Shown here: piece after piece, positions 17,749 to 26,126 of the stretch
How the letters are laid out: each line of letters opens with the position of its first letter
Position numbering within the stretch: position 1 is the stretch's first letter
Assembly: GCA_013003395.1 (NCBI GenBank)
Contig: JABDJC010000033.1
Location: 1 to 51,256, forward strand
Origin: Acidimicrobiia bacterium
GTDB lineage: Bacteria > Actinomycetota > Acidimicrobiia > Spongiisociales > UBA5794
Direction: 5' to 3'
Length of the DNA: 51,256 nucleotides
Notes under the pieces: generated by a model
Seen by the model: the letters and a program-made list of their open reading frames with translations, nothing else
Told to the model about the DNA's origin: nothing
Database searches by the model: none
Program-made: the position numbers and the translations under genes

Positions 17749-18393
17749 GTCCTTCTCGTCGATGTTCACCACCAGCTGACCGCTCGACATCGAAGCGTCG
17801 AACTTCGAGCGATGGCTCTCTGATCGGAAGTCGACATCCACTTCCGATGGGCCATTCGAATCGATCTCGGTGGCGAAGCCGGCCTTGGGCACCGCGGAAA
17901 TGAGAACCACGTCACCGTCGCCGTACTCGATGGTGATGGTGCCACCGATCAGGGTGTATGACGCCCGTTGCATCGCAACCGCTGCCGTCGTCGACGTTGT
18001 GGAGGTGCTCGACGTCGTCGAAGTGGTCGTCACGCCCGTGGTTCCTGTCGTCGAGGTGGGAGCCGACGTGGCACTGGTCGCCGTCGATGTGCTCGATGAC
18101 GGGGAAGTTGTGGCTGTCGAACTCGGACTGGACGTCGACGAAGTGGCACCGTCGGGCCGCGTCGTCGACGGACTACCTGGCGTGGTGCTCGAGGTATCCA
18201 CCGGCACGACAACAACGTCGGGCGCCGGATCCGGCTCCAGCACGGGGACTCCAGCAGACAGCGGGTAGAGCGGCTGTTGATTCACCCTCGTGCCGGCTGC
18301 GCTGACGGCTTGCCAGGCGAAGGTGGCCATTGCAGCTGCCACCACCATCCAAGCGATGGTGAGGCCCGCAGCACGTCTCGACTGTGTGGTCAT
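17740..18393 (-). CDS. Membrane-anchored Ser/Thr-rich protein of unknown function
   Basis: 217 residues. One N-terminal membrane helix (about 8-33), a Pro-rich spacer, a low-complexity Ser/Thr tract of about 70 residues (66-138), and a compact C-terminal domain of about 75 residues rich in beta-type sequence (YTLIGGTITIEYGDGDVVLIS) ending in DEKDDD. The layout suggests an outward-facing domain on a flexible, possibly glycosylated stalk. I do not recognise the C-terminal domain. The gene is divergent from a two-component system across a 110-base region with a nested palindrome, so it may be a target or accessory of that system. Confidence 0.7.
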   Translation of the reverse strand: MTTQSRRAAGLTIAWMVVAAAMATFAWQAVSAAGTRVNQQPLYPLSAGVPVLEPDPAPDVVVVPVDTSSTTPGSPSTTRPDGATSSTSSPSSTATTSPSSSTSTATSATSAPTSTTGTTGVTTTSTTSSTSTTSTTAAVAMQRASYTLIGGTITIEYGDGDVVLISAVPKAGFATEIDSNGPSEVDVDFRSESHRSKFDASMSSGQLVVNIDEKDDD

Positions 18394-18432
18394 GGCACCA
18401 TGATCGCACCCAAGAGCGCCTACAACATCAAC

Positions 18433-18457
18433 GGAACGTCAGGATGACGCGAGTTCC
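18433..18457. promoter_or_regulatory. Nested palindrome between a Ser/Thr-rich protein gene and a response regulator gene
   Basis: GGAAC-GTCA-GGA-TGAC-GCGA-GTTCC: an inner GTCA/TGAC pair inside outer GGAAC/GTTCC arms. It sits in the 110-base divergent region, 47 bases before the regulator start. Candidate autoregulatory operator. Confidence 0.4.
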
Positions 18458-18503
18458 AGGCCAATACGACCCACGGTGGCCTATAGGGCTGCATAATGCC
18501 GCC

Positions 18504-19187
18504 ATGGCCAATGTGCTCCTCATCGAAGACGATCTCGACATTCGCCAACTCATGGCGCAAACGTTGTCGGCTCGCGGCCATTCTGTCGAGTCGGCGAGCA
18601 CTGCTATGAGCGGACTGGAAGTTGCCGTCTCGGGCACGGTGGACGCCGTGATCCTGGACCTGGGCCTCCCTGACCTCGATGGAGGCGACCTGTTGAAGAT
18701 GATCCGAGCCGTCAGCGCAGTACCGATCATCATTGCGACCGCACGGTCGGACGAACGCGAAATCGTGGGCCTGCTGGATGCAGGCGCAGACGACTACTTG
18801 GTGAAACCGTTCAGCGCAGCCCAACTCGAAGCCCGGATGCGCGCAGTGTTGCGTCGTGGCACAGCCACCGACTCCGAAGCGCCGATCACCGTCGGGGATC
18901 TCGTCATCGACACGGGCTCGCGTGACGTGACTTTCGCCGGGATGGCAGTCGAACTGAGTCCGAAAGAGTTCGACTTCTTGGCCTACCTCGCGGCGAGAGC
19001 CGGCCAAGTGGTGTCCAAACGCAAGCTGCTGGCTGAAGTGTGGCGCGAACCCTATGGCGGTTCGGATCGCACCATCGACGTGCATCTGTCGAGTATCAGG
19101 CGCAAGCTCGGTGAATCTGCCTCTGACGCGGCGTACTTGCACACGATTCGTGGTGTGGGAATCAAACTCGTCGACCCGAACCGGTGA
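18504..19187 (+). CDS. OmpR-family response regulator
   Basis: 227 residues from the ATG at 18504; the track start at 18384 would add 40 residues from the intergenic region. The receiver domain has IEDD, phosphoacceptor Asp52 (ILDLGLPDLDG), the Thr in IATAR, and LVKPF. The C-terminal winged-helix domain (from about 130) has the usual ELSPKEFDFL and IRGVGIKL. CATAAT is six bases upstream of the start without a ribosome site, which suggests a leaderless transcript. It overlaps the kinase start by four bases (GTGA). The stimulus is unknown. Confidence 0.93.
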   Translation: MANVLLIEDDLDIRQLMAQTLSARGHSVESASTAMSGLEVAVSGTVDAVILDLGLPDLDGGDLLKMIRAVSAVPIIIATARSDEREIVGLLDAGADDYLVKPFSAAQLEARMRAVLRRGTATDSEAPITVGDLVIDTGSRDVTFAGMAVELSPKEFDFLAYLAARAGQVVSKRKLLAEVWREPYGGSDRTIDVHLSSIRRKLGESASDAAYLHTIRGVGIKLVDPNR

Positions 19188-20458
19188 GACGGCAGTTAGC
19201 GCTGGTCACGTTGGCCGTCGCAGCGCTTGTGGTGATCGCGTTCGTCGTGCCCTTGTCGCTACTCGTGCGACAACAGGCTGAGGACCGATCTCTTGTGGCA
19301 GCCGAAAACAGGGCCCAGACCGCAGCGGAGCGGCTGGCGACCGAACTTGCCGAGCCAGAAATTGATCGGAGCGCGGTCGCAGCGTCGGTCATCGCACGGT
19401 CAGACGACCCGGATCAACTGACGATTCACGGCCCAGACGGGACGCAGTACGGCACGAAGAGAGCTGCGTCCGATGGAGTGCGCCTGGCCGGCACCCAAGG
19501 CGTAGCGTTCAGTCAGATCACCGAAGGAGGAGCAGAAGTCCTCGTTCCGGTCACCGGCCGATCCGGCACCTACGTCGTTCAGGTGTTCGTCTCAGAATCG
19601 GAACTCCGTGCCGGAGTGTCGTACGCGTGGGCGGTCCTTTGGGCACTCGGAATCACCGCTATGGCGCTTGCCGTGATCGCCGCTGATCGCCTCGGCCAAT
19701 CGTTCGTGACGCCGGTGCACGAACTCGCCGATTCTGCGCGCCGTCTTGGCTCTGGCGATCTCGACGCGCGAGTGGAGCCGGGAGGGCCACCTGAGATCGC
19801 AGCAGTTGGCGAAGCCCTCAACGACCTCGCCGGCCAGTTGGACCGACTGCTCGACGAAGAACGGGAGTCAGTCGCCGATCTGTCCCATCGGCTGAGGACG
19901 CCCCTCGCGGCACTGCGTCTACAAGTCGAGAACCTCGAAGACCACGCTCTGGCAGCTTCGCTGGGCGCGAAGGTCGAGCGCCTCGAGACCTCGATCAACG
20001 AACTCATAAGCGATGCACGATCTGGGTCGCAACGCGGAGAGGCGCGCCGGTCGGACCTCGCTGAATCTGCACGACTACGCGGTGCCTATTGGCAGGTTCT
20101 CGCCGATCGGCAGTCCAGGCCCTTCTCGGTCGAGATCTCTGGCAGCGCCCACCAGATTCCGCTGGACGCGAAGGAGTGCGGGGCCATCATCGATGCACTC
20201 ATCGGCAACGTGTTCGCCCACACGGAACCCGGTGTCGGAATCGAGCTCGCAGTCACCGACACGACACTCATCGTTGAAGACACAGGACAGGGCTTCACGG
20301 ACCCGAAAGCGACCTTACGAGGACACAGCGGGGGAGGCTCTACGGGGTTGGGCCTCGACATCGCACGTAAAGCGGCCGAACGCACGGGCGGAACGCTCAC
20401 GGTGAGCAACACAGCTTCGGGTGCCCGTGTCACCGTTGCTTTCGGACAGCGGAGCTGA
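19184..20458 (+). CDS. Sensor histidine kinase with HAMP domain
   Basis: 424 residues, GTG start overlapping the regulator stop (GTGA). Membrane helix at about 4-28, an extracytoplasmic sensor domain of about 115 residues, a second helix at about 146-168, a HAMP domain (about 170-222), and phosphoacceptor His235 in DLSHRLRTPLAAL. The ATPase domain is compact: the N box is degenerate (DALIGNVFAHTEP), while VEDTGQGF and GSTGLGLDIARKA are kept. This is the shape of actinobacterial kinases such as MprB/CseC-type envelope sensors, but the ligand cannot be read from sequence. Confidence 0.92.
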   Translation: MRRQLALVTLAVAALVVIAFVVPLSLLVRQQAEDRSLVAAENRAQTAAERLATELAEPEIDRSAVAASVIARSDDPDQLTIHGPDGTQYGTKRAASDGVRLAGTQGVAFSQITEGGAEVLVPVTGRSGTYVVQVFVSESELRAGVSYAWAVLWALGITAMALAVIAADRLGQSFVTPVHELADSARRLGSGDLDARVEPGGPPEIAAVGEALNDLAGQLDRLLDEERESVADLSHRLRTPLAALRLQVENLEDHALAASLGAKVERLETSINELISDARSGSQRGEARRSDLAESARLRGAYWQVLADRQSRPFSVEISGSAHQIPLDAKECGAIIDALIGNVFAHTEPGVGIELAVTDTTLIVEDTGQGFTDPKATLRGHSGGGSTGLGLDIARKAAERTGGTLTVSNTASGARVTVAFGQRS

Positions 20459-20477
20459 CCAAGGCCTCGGCCCTGCC

Positions 20478-21161
20478 TCAGAACGGCAGTCCGACCGCTT
20501 CACACAGGAATCTCATGAAAGGTGAGGCACGCTTCGCGTTGTCCACGAACGTGTCCATGAAGTCGGGTGCGGTGACGCTCTTCTGCGTGAGCCGAGTCGA
20601 AGCTATGAAGTCCTTGCGCTTCAGATCTTCGATGAGCGGATGGTCGTCGTCGTAGCCCTTCGGCGCCCTCACGAGGGAATCGCCGCCGATCGAATAGACG
20701 TCAGTGAATCGCTTGCCGCGTGATGCCTTTTTCCATGCGGCCTGGTTTTCGTCGATGTGCCGGCGGATCTGATAAGCGACTTTGGATTCAGGTCGCCAAA
20801 GCCCAACGCCCATGTAGCACTCGCCCGGCTGCAGGTTCATGTAGAAGCCTGGAGCGTGCACATCTTTGGCGAGGAGGTGACGGAACTGAACCCCGGTGTT
20901 CTCCTTGTACGGCGTCTTGTCCTTGGCGAATCGTGTGTCGCGCTGGATTCGAAACAGAGAGCCACCGACGGTCCGCGAATCGGCAACGAAATGCGGCGAT
21001 ATCTTCTTCAGCGGCGCCGCGAAGTCGTTGATGAAATCGAGCGCAGGTTCTCGGACGTACCGCTCGTAGTCGGCTTGATGGGCCTTGAACCACTCCCGAT
21101 CGTTGTTCTCTGCGAGGTCTTTGAGGAACCCAAACAGCTTTGGTGAGAAGTATTGAGACAT
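20478..21161 (-). CDS. DUF2461 family protein (copy 1)
   Basis: 227 residues from the ATG at 21161; the track extends it to 21512 without support. It has the family segments DREWFKAHQADYERYV, then GSLFRIQRDTRFAKDKTPYKENTG, then GFYMNLQPGECYMGVGLW. The function of DUF2461 is not established. AGGCTA on the plus strand (TAGCCT on the coding strand) lies seven bases before the start without a ribosome site, so it is probably leaderless. A diverged paralogue is encoded at 24520-25203, about 3.4 kb away. Confidence 0.88.
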   Translation of the reverse strand: MSQYFSPKLFGFLKDLAENNDREWFKAHQADYERYVREPALDFINDFAAPLKKISPHFVADSRTVGGSLFRIQRDTRFAKDKTPYKENTGVQFRHLLAKDVHAPGFYMNLQPGECYMGVGLWRPESKVAYQIRRHIDENQAAWKKASRGKRFTDVYSIGGDSLVRAPKGYDDDHPLIEDLKRKDFIASTRLTQKSVTAPDFMDTFVDNAKRASPFMRFLCEAVGLPF

Positions 21162-21204
21162 GTGGATCAGGCTACCCGAGCTCTTTCCGTCGCTGCCGTG
21201 ACGG

Positions 21205-21214
21205 TGACTAGTCA
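21205..21214. promoter_or_regulatory. Palindrome TGACTAGTCA upstream of the SW-repeat subtilase
   Basis: Identical ten-base palindrome to the one at 2013-2022, 79 bases before the subtilase start and 44 bases from the divergent DUF2461 start. One of five GACTAGTC sites. Confidence 0.45.
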
Positions 21215-21292
21215 GCACGATTTCTTGCAGATGAGTCGCGAGATTCGGGGCGTAGCGGCCGATGTTTCTCGAACACAACCGGAGAGACCACG

Positions 21293-22954
21293 ATGAAGAG
21301 ATTTGAACAGGGCGGTCACGGCATCGCCGTCGTCCTCGGACTGAGTTGGGACGGCGGACGAGTGCGCGCCGCCGCTGCCGCCGTCGCGATGATGGTCGCA
21401 GTGATGCTTGTTGCGCCGACACAAGCCATGGCGAGCACGGCTTCTGCCGAGGCTTCCGTGATCGTGACCACAGACGGCGACATTGCCGGCGCCACCGAGG
21501 CGACCGAAGCACTCGGAGGCACCGTCACTCAACAGCTGGCGATCATCGACGGCTTTGTAGCCACGATCTCGATTGATCGTGTTGGCGCTCTCGCGTCGAC
21601 GCCCAGCATCGTGAATGTCGTCGAGGACGCCAAGGTCCAGCTCACGGGTCGTCCTGTCACTTCATCGAAGACGAGCGCCGGATCCCTGGCCGCCTCCACC
21701 GAGACCATTCGTGCCCAGCATTTCTGGAACGATGGCTTCAACGGCACCGGTATCGACGTTGCGCTGATCGACTCCGGAGTTGCTCCGGTCACGGGCCTCA
21801 CGGCCAAGGGCAAGGTCATCAACGGACCTGATCTCTCCTTCGAATCGCAGGATGACGACACCCGATACGTCGACACCTTCGGGCACGGCACCCACATGGC
21901 CGGCATCATCGCCGGTTACGACGACGGCTTCTCTGGCGTGGCTCCTGGCTCTCGGATCGTGAACGTCAAGGTCGCCGGTGCGGACGGGTCCGTAGACGTG
22001 TCGCAGGTCATTGCCGCCATCGACTGGGTTGTCCAGCATCGCGCCGACAACGGAATGAACATTCGGGTGCTCAACCTGTCGTTCGGCACAGACGGCGTGC
22101 AGAGCTATCAGCTCGATCCACTCTCCTTCGCTGCAGAGGCCGCCTGGCGTTCCGGAATCGTTGTGGTCGTCGCCGCAGGAAACGACGGCAACAAGGCTGC
22201 TGTCCGCAACCCTGCGCTCAACCCATTCGTGATCGTGGCCGGCGCCGCTGATACGAAAGGCACGGCGTCAACCAAGGACGACGAACTGCCGCGCTGGGCA
22301 ACGTGTGGAACAAGGTCTCGCAGCGTCGACGTAGTAGCGCCAGGACGATCCATCGAGAGCCTCCGGGCACCTGGTTCGACCATCGACCGCCTCAATCCAG
22401 GAGCTGTGGTCGACGAGCGCTTCTTCAAAGGAAGCGGCACCTCCCAGGCAGCCGCATTCGTCTCCGGGTCCGCAGCTCTCATCCTGAGCCAGCGTCCAGA
22501 TGCGACGCCCGACCAGGTGAAGGCGTTGTTGATGTCGGCGGCCGACGACATGGCGAACCTCAGCGGATTGTGTGAGGGCGCGGGCCTGATCAACCTGAAG
22601 ACCGCCGTCGCATCCCGTGCACCGCTCACCAGTCTGCAGTCTTTCCTTCCGTCGACCGGTCTCGGGACGTTGGAAGGAGCTCGCGGCTCGATCCACGTCC
22701 AGATGGACGGTGTCGTTCTCGAAGGAGAAATCGACATCTTCGGTCAGGCATGGTCATCCGCCGAATGGGCCAAGCTCAGCGCACATCAGGTGAGCTGGGA
22801 TGGCGGGATCTGGAACGGCAGCAGCTGGTCCGGCAGCTCGTGGTCGGGGTCCTCATGGTCCGGCAGCAGCTGGTCCGGCAGCTCGTGGTCGGGGTCCTCA
22901 TGGTCCGGCAGCAGCTGGTCAGGCGCTGCATGGTCATCCGCAATCTGGAACTGA
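21293..22954 (+). CDS. Secreted subtilisin-like serine protease with Trp-Ser repeat tail
   Basis: 553 residues, GGAGAG ribosome site. A long basic N-region and hydrophobic helix (about 26-45) end in an AMA-STA-type cleavage site. An inhibitor-type propeptide (about 50-120) is followed by the S8 peptidase domain with Asp160 (LIDSGV), His198 (GHGTHMAG), oxyanion Asn297 (AAGNDG) and Ser384 (GSGTSQAAAF). After the catalytic domain comes a linker and, from about residue 507, nine Trp at exact five-residue spacing (WSGSS units). The tail is encoded by a perfectly duplicated 45-base unit. The substrate is unknown; the tail may mediate wall binding or anchoring. Confidence 0.92.
   Translation: MKRFEQGGHGIAVVLGLSWDGGRVRAAAAAVAMMVAVMLVAPTQAMASTASAEASVIVTTDGDIAGATEATEALGGTVTQQLAIIDGFVATISIDRVGALASTPSIVNVVEDAKVQLTGRPVTSSKTSAGSLAASTETIRAQHFWNDGFNGTGIDVALIDSGVAPVTGLTAKGKVINGPDLSFESQDDDTRYVDTFGHGTHMAGIIAGYDDGFSGVAPGSRIVNVKVAGADGSVDVSQVIAAIDWVVQHRADNGMNIRVLNLSFGTDGVQSYQLDPLSFAAEAAWRSGIVVVVAAGNDGNKAAVRNPALNPFVIVAGAADTKGTASTKDDELPRWATCGTRSRSVDVVAPGRSIESLRAPGSTIDRLNPGAVVDERFFKGSGTSQAAAFVSGSAALILSQRPDATPDQVKALLMSAADDMANLSGLCEGAGLINLKTAVASRAPLTSLQSFLPSTGLGTLEGARGSIHVQMDGVVLEGEIDIFGQAWSSAEWAKLSAHQVSWDGGIWNGSSWSGSSWSGSSWSGSSWSGSSWSGSSWSGSSWSGAAWSSAIWN
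22826..22915 (+). repeat. Two exact 45-base tandem repeats in the subtilase tail
   Basis: 22826-22870 and 22871-22915 are identical; each unit encodes three WSGSS pentapeptides with different codons (TCCGGCAGCTCG, TCGGGGTCCTCA, TCCGGCAGCAGC). Related 15-base units flank them. Identity at the 45-base level, with variation at the 15-base level, shows a recent duplication of a three-pentapeptide block. Confidence 0.9.
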
Positions 22955-23005
22955 CTCAACCGGACAGCTGACCAGTTCAACCAACAATCGCTACGCTCGC
23001 CGCCG

Positions 23006-23599
23006 ATGAACCTCATCGAGATCTGGCGAGAATGGGCCACCGGCACCTCAGTGCTCCACATGGAGCTCTGGGGTGTCGACGTTCTGTGGTGGGGGCGGAT
23101 CGGCAAGGTGCTTCAATTCGTCGGAGCACTCACGGTGATCCTCGACATCATCGGGCCCGAGCGACTGCTTGGATTCGGCGAGTCGCTGCGTACCGCGTCA
23201 CCGTTCGAAGGGATGTTGGACCGTGCCAGACAGCGGTGGACTCCGATATGGGAGTGGGCCAAGCGCCGGATCAGACCTGCAGAAGTGCCGGCTCGACTCG
23301 AACTCGGACGCAGCGCCGTTGTGCGACTTGTCGCTCAGACCGCAACCGTCGTCATCGGGTTCGCGATAGCGGTCCTGTTCACGTCCTGGGGTTGGATCAT
23401 CGTCCTCGCAGTTCTACTCTCAGGCGTGGCAGCCCTCGCTTTGGCCGCCATCGTGTCGTTCGTCGGGCAGGCCGTGTTTACCGTGGTGATACGACCGTTC
23501 GCAACGGTGATCGCTCAGCCACGAATCGACGCTTGGGCCAAGTCGGTGGGCGCACTGCTCCTGATGGCGGGCTTTCATTTCGATCTCCTGGCGTCATGA
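23006..23599 (+). CDS. Membrane protein of unknown function
   Basis: 197 residues with no family I recognise. A Trp-rich N-terminus (VDVLWWGRIGKV) leads into one hydrophobic segment (about 35-50), then a basic cytoplasmic-type region of about 60 residues. Two close hydrophobic segments (about 108-160) and an amphipathic C-terminal stretch follow. It stands alone between the subtilase and a lipoprotein gene. TACGCT lies eight bases before the ATG without a ribosome site (leaderless style). The coding frame shows the same third-position GC bias as its neighbours. Confidence 0.7.
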   Translation: MNLIEIWREWATGTSVLHMELWGVDVLWWGRIGKVLQFVGALTVILDIIGPERLLGFGESLRTASPFEGMLDRARQRWTPIWEWAKRRIRPAEVPARLELGRSAVVRLVAQTATVVIGFAIAVLFTSWGWIIVLAVLLSGVAALALAAIVSFVGQAVFTVVIRPFATVIAQPRIDAWAKSVGALLLMAGFHFDLLAS

Positions 23600-23680
23600 A
23601 TCTCGGACAGCGCTGACCTCGAACGCGCTGATCGGATCGGTCGCGTATTGTCGGTCCAGGACCCCTGAAAGCCGTCCGAG

Positions 23681-24475
23681 ATGCCTTTTTCCTGGCACCA
23701 ATCCACGCGTGGTCCAAAGAGTCGGGCAGCGAGCCACGCCTTGGCTGCCGGTATCGTCCTCGCGATCGTCCTGGTGGGGTGCGGCGGGGCAATCGACGAA
23801 ACCACTTCGCCGACCGTCGAAACGGGGGAACAAGCCGACACGACCCAGGCCACGGTCCCCGAGCCGTCACCCACTTTGGTGACCGAGTCAACGGAGGCGA
23901 GCACAACCACCAGCACAGTCGTCACGTTGAGGGAGCCGCTGGACGTGGCCATGGAATGGATCATCGCCTTCGAAGCGGGTGACGTCGAGACCTTCCAGCG
24001 GCTAATGCACCCGGACGCGACAGCCAATTGCCTCAACTGCGGATACGACCGGCAAGAAACGAGCTATTTCGTGCAATTCGGAGAGGGAACAGCTGACGTT
24101 GCTGACTCTCGCCTGCTTGCTCTCGGCAACGGGTCCTTGAATGCGGAATGCAATGCCCTTGGCGCCGTGGTCACTTGTGAGACTCGGCGGTCGACCGATT
24201 TCGGGCATTTCAACGCAGACGGTGAGCCGACCCTGCAGTGGAACGCTACGTATGAGCTGACGGTCGAAAACGGTCTCATCACGCGTCGCATCCTCACCGA
24301 CAACGAGGGCAGCGCCGTCGACTCGGCGAAGCTCGCGGACTACGAGAGATGGCTCATGACGAATCATCCGGAAATCCACGGCGAGCTCTTCGCATTCGGG
24401 ACGATCCTCTTGTCGACTGACGAGCAGTTCACCAATCATCGACAGTATGTGCCGCGATATTGGGCCAGTCGCTGA
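23681..24475 (+). CDS. Lipoprotein with Thr-rich linker, possible NTF2-like domain
   Basis: 264 residues. A 20-residue polar start leads to a hydrophobic stretch and lipobox (LVGCGG, Cys about 36), then a Thr/Ser/Glu-rich linker to about residue 87. The domain beginning EPLDVAMEWIIAFEAGDVETFQRLMHP has the opening of an NTF2/SnoaL-like fold, and it contains a CLNC pair and two further Cys (ECNALGAVVTCE) that may form disulfides outside the cell. No catalytic residues can be named. It is probably surface exposed. A shorter start would suit the signal peptide, but no in-frame ATG is better placed. Confidence 0.7.
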   Translation: MPFSWHQSTRGPKSRAASHALAAGIVLAIVLVGCGGAIDETTSPTVETGEQADTTQATVPEPSPTLVTESTEASTTTSTVVTLREPLDVAMEWIIAFEAGDVETFQRLMHPDATANCLNCGYDRQETSYFVQFGEGTADVADSRLLALGNGSLNAECNALGAVVTCETRRSTDFGHFNADGEPTLQWNATYELTVENGLITRRILTDNEGSAVDSAKLADYERWLMTNHPEIHGELFAFGTILLSTDEQFTNHRQYVPRYWASR

Positions 24476-24519
24476 GTGGCTTTCTCAGCGTCGACCGATC
24501 AACGCCGACGTTTCACAGG

Positions 24520-25203
24520 TTACGAATCTTGGACATTGGTGGCGAGCCATCGGTGGATCGGTGCGAGCTTGCGCCATGTGGCGATGACGTGCGAAACGAT
24601 GTCTCTCGAGTACAGCTGCTCGGGGATCGGCACGTTGGTGCCGCACCACAAGGCGTTGTGTCGCAACAGTCGCACCTGGACCTCGTTGGCCGGCTCGTAG
24701 CCTCGAGGCACGGTCTTGTAGTGCTCCCCGCTCACCGGAAATCCGGCACGCTCAACCGACTTCACGGCCTTCGCCAGCGCCACGCCTGCCTCGCGGTCGA
24801 CGACCCGGTCTCTGTAGGTCGTGAGATGCTCCTTGCGGAGGCTGTGCGAGCCCGCACCAACGCCGAGGTTCTTGGGGCCGATCCGCATGTAGAAGCCAGT
24901 GACCGCTCGGCGTCGCTCGCCTTCCCAAAACCAGAAGTCGAGATGGTTCTTGTACGGGGTCTTGTCCTTTGAGAATCGAACATCGCGGTTGATTCGGAAG
25001 ATGGAGCCGTTGACTCGCGGATCGGCCACTACCGGAGCGATCTTCTGCAGTCGGGCACTCACCGCTTCGACGAACTCGCGAGCAGGTTCCAACCAGTATT
25101 TGTCGTAATCCGACCGATGGTCCTCGAACCAGTTCTTGGTGTTGTTGCGGTCGATCGCACGCAGAAACGCAACGGTCTCTTTCGGAAATCCATCGTAAGC
25201 CAT
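24520..25203 (-). CDS. DUF2461 family protein (copy 2)
   Basis: 227 residues, the same length as copy 1, with AGAAGGG ahead of the ATG. The family segments are NTKNWFEDHRSDYDKYW, then GSIFRINRDVRFSKDKTPYKNH and GFYMRIGPKNLGVGAG. The two copies share the core RI-RD-RF-KDKTPYK pattern but differ strongly elsewhere, so they are old paralogues and not a recent tandem duplication. The function is not established. Confidence 0.88.
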   Translation of the reverse strand: MAYDGFPKETVAFLRAIDRNNTKNWFEDHRSDYDKYWLEPAREFVEAVSARLQKIAPVVADPRVNGSIFRINRDVRFSKDKTPYKNHLDFWFWEGERRRAVTGFYMRIGPKNLGVGAGSHSLRKEHLTTYRDRVVDREAGVALAKAVKSVERAGFPVSGEHYKTVPRGYEPANEVQVRLLRHNALWCGTNVPIPEQLYSRDIVSHVIATWRKLAPIHRWLATNVQDS

Positions 25204-25296
25204 CGGTGACCCTTCTCATCAAACGCCGGTCGCGCACTTCAGCGACCGTACCGGCCGCAGCGGCTCAGTTCTAGGCTCCTGTTCGAGGAGGCTCCA

Positions 25297-26067
25297 ATGG
25301 CAGAACGGTTCGTCGGTAAGACGGTGTTGATCACAGGCGGCAACAGTGGCATCGGGAGGGCGGCCGCCCACCTTTTCGCAGAAGAAGGAGCGAACGTCGC
25401 CATCGCCGCCCGTGATGTCCGCCGAAATCAACACGTCCTCGCCGAACTCACGGATGCGGAAGCCAACGCGATCTCGCTGGAGTGCGACGTCACAGACCCC
25501 ACGTCGGCTCAGTCTGCCGTCGTCGACACGGTCGACCGGTTCGGCTCAATCGATGTCCTGTTCAACAACGCAGGGATGATCTACCGAGAAAAGACGGTGC
25601 TCGAAACCGAACCGAGCGAGTGGGAGACCACCATGGCCGTAAACACGACAGGGGTGTTCTTGATGTCTCGCGCGGCACTTCCGCACATGATCGAGAGCGG
25701 AGGCGGCGTGATCGTCAACAACGCTTCGTACTTCGGCCTGGTCGGCGGGCGGGGCGCCGCTGCCTATTGCGCGGCAAAAGGAGCTGTGGTGAACCTCACT
25801 CGCGCGATGGCACTCGACCACGCCCACCAGAACGTGCGAGTGAACTGTGTTTGCCCTGGCAGCGTTGACACGCCGATGTTGCATGCCGAACTCGAACTCA
25901 TGGGAGGAGCCGACCAAGTCCTCAGCCAGTTCGAGGCGAAGCATCCGCTGGGGCGGATCGCCCAACCGCACGAGGTAGCGGCCGCAGTCCTCTTCCTGGC
26001 TTCCGACGCTGCGCAATTCATCACCGGCACCGCGCTTCCGGTTGACGGCGGCATCACCGCTGGTTGA
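25297..26067 (+). CDS. Short-chain dehydrogenase/reductase
   Basis: 256 residues, GAGGAGG ribosome site. A classical SDR: cofactor motif GGNSGIGRA (about 14-22), NNAG (90-93), and the active site Ser144, Tyr157 and Lys161 (YCAAK), followed by CPGSVDTPM and the C-terminal GTALPVDGG. The basic ARD/VRRN region after the second strand suggests preference for NADP(H), which is an inference. The substrate cannot be predicted; such proteins act on alcohols, sugars, steroids or fatty acyl groups. No pathway genes are adjacent. Confidence 0.92.
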   Translation: MAERFVGKTVLITGGNSGIGRAAAHLFAEEGANVAIAARDVRRNQHVLAELTDAEANAISLECDVTDPTSAQSAVVDTVDRFGSIDVLFNNAGMIYREKTVLETEPSEWETTMAVNTTGVFLMSRAALPHMIESGGGVIVNNASYFGLVGGRGAAAYCAAKGAVVNLTRAMALDHAHQNVRVNCVCPGSVDTPMLHAELELMGGADQVLSQFEAKHPLGRIAQPHEVAAAVLFLASDAAQFITGTALPVDGGITAG

Positions 26068-26126
26068 GCCGGCCTGAGCAATCGCAACCGGTATGGTTCT
26101 TCGCAGGCACGAATGAGGAGTGGCGG

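Noticed and set aside
22811-22945. Short regular repeats as a CRISPR array
   Set aside because: The period is 15 bases, has no spacers, and is in frame with the subtilase reading frame.
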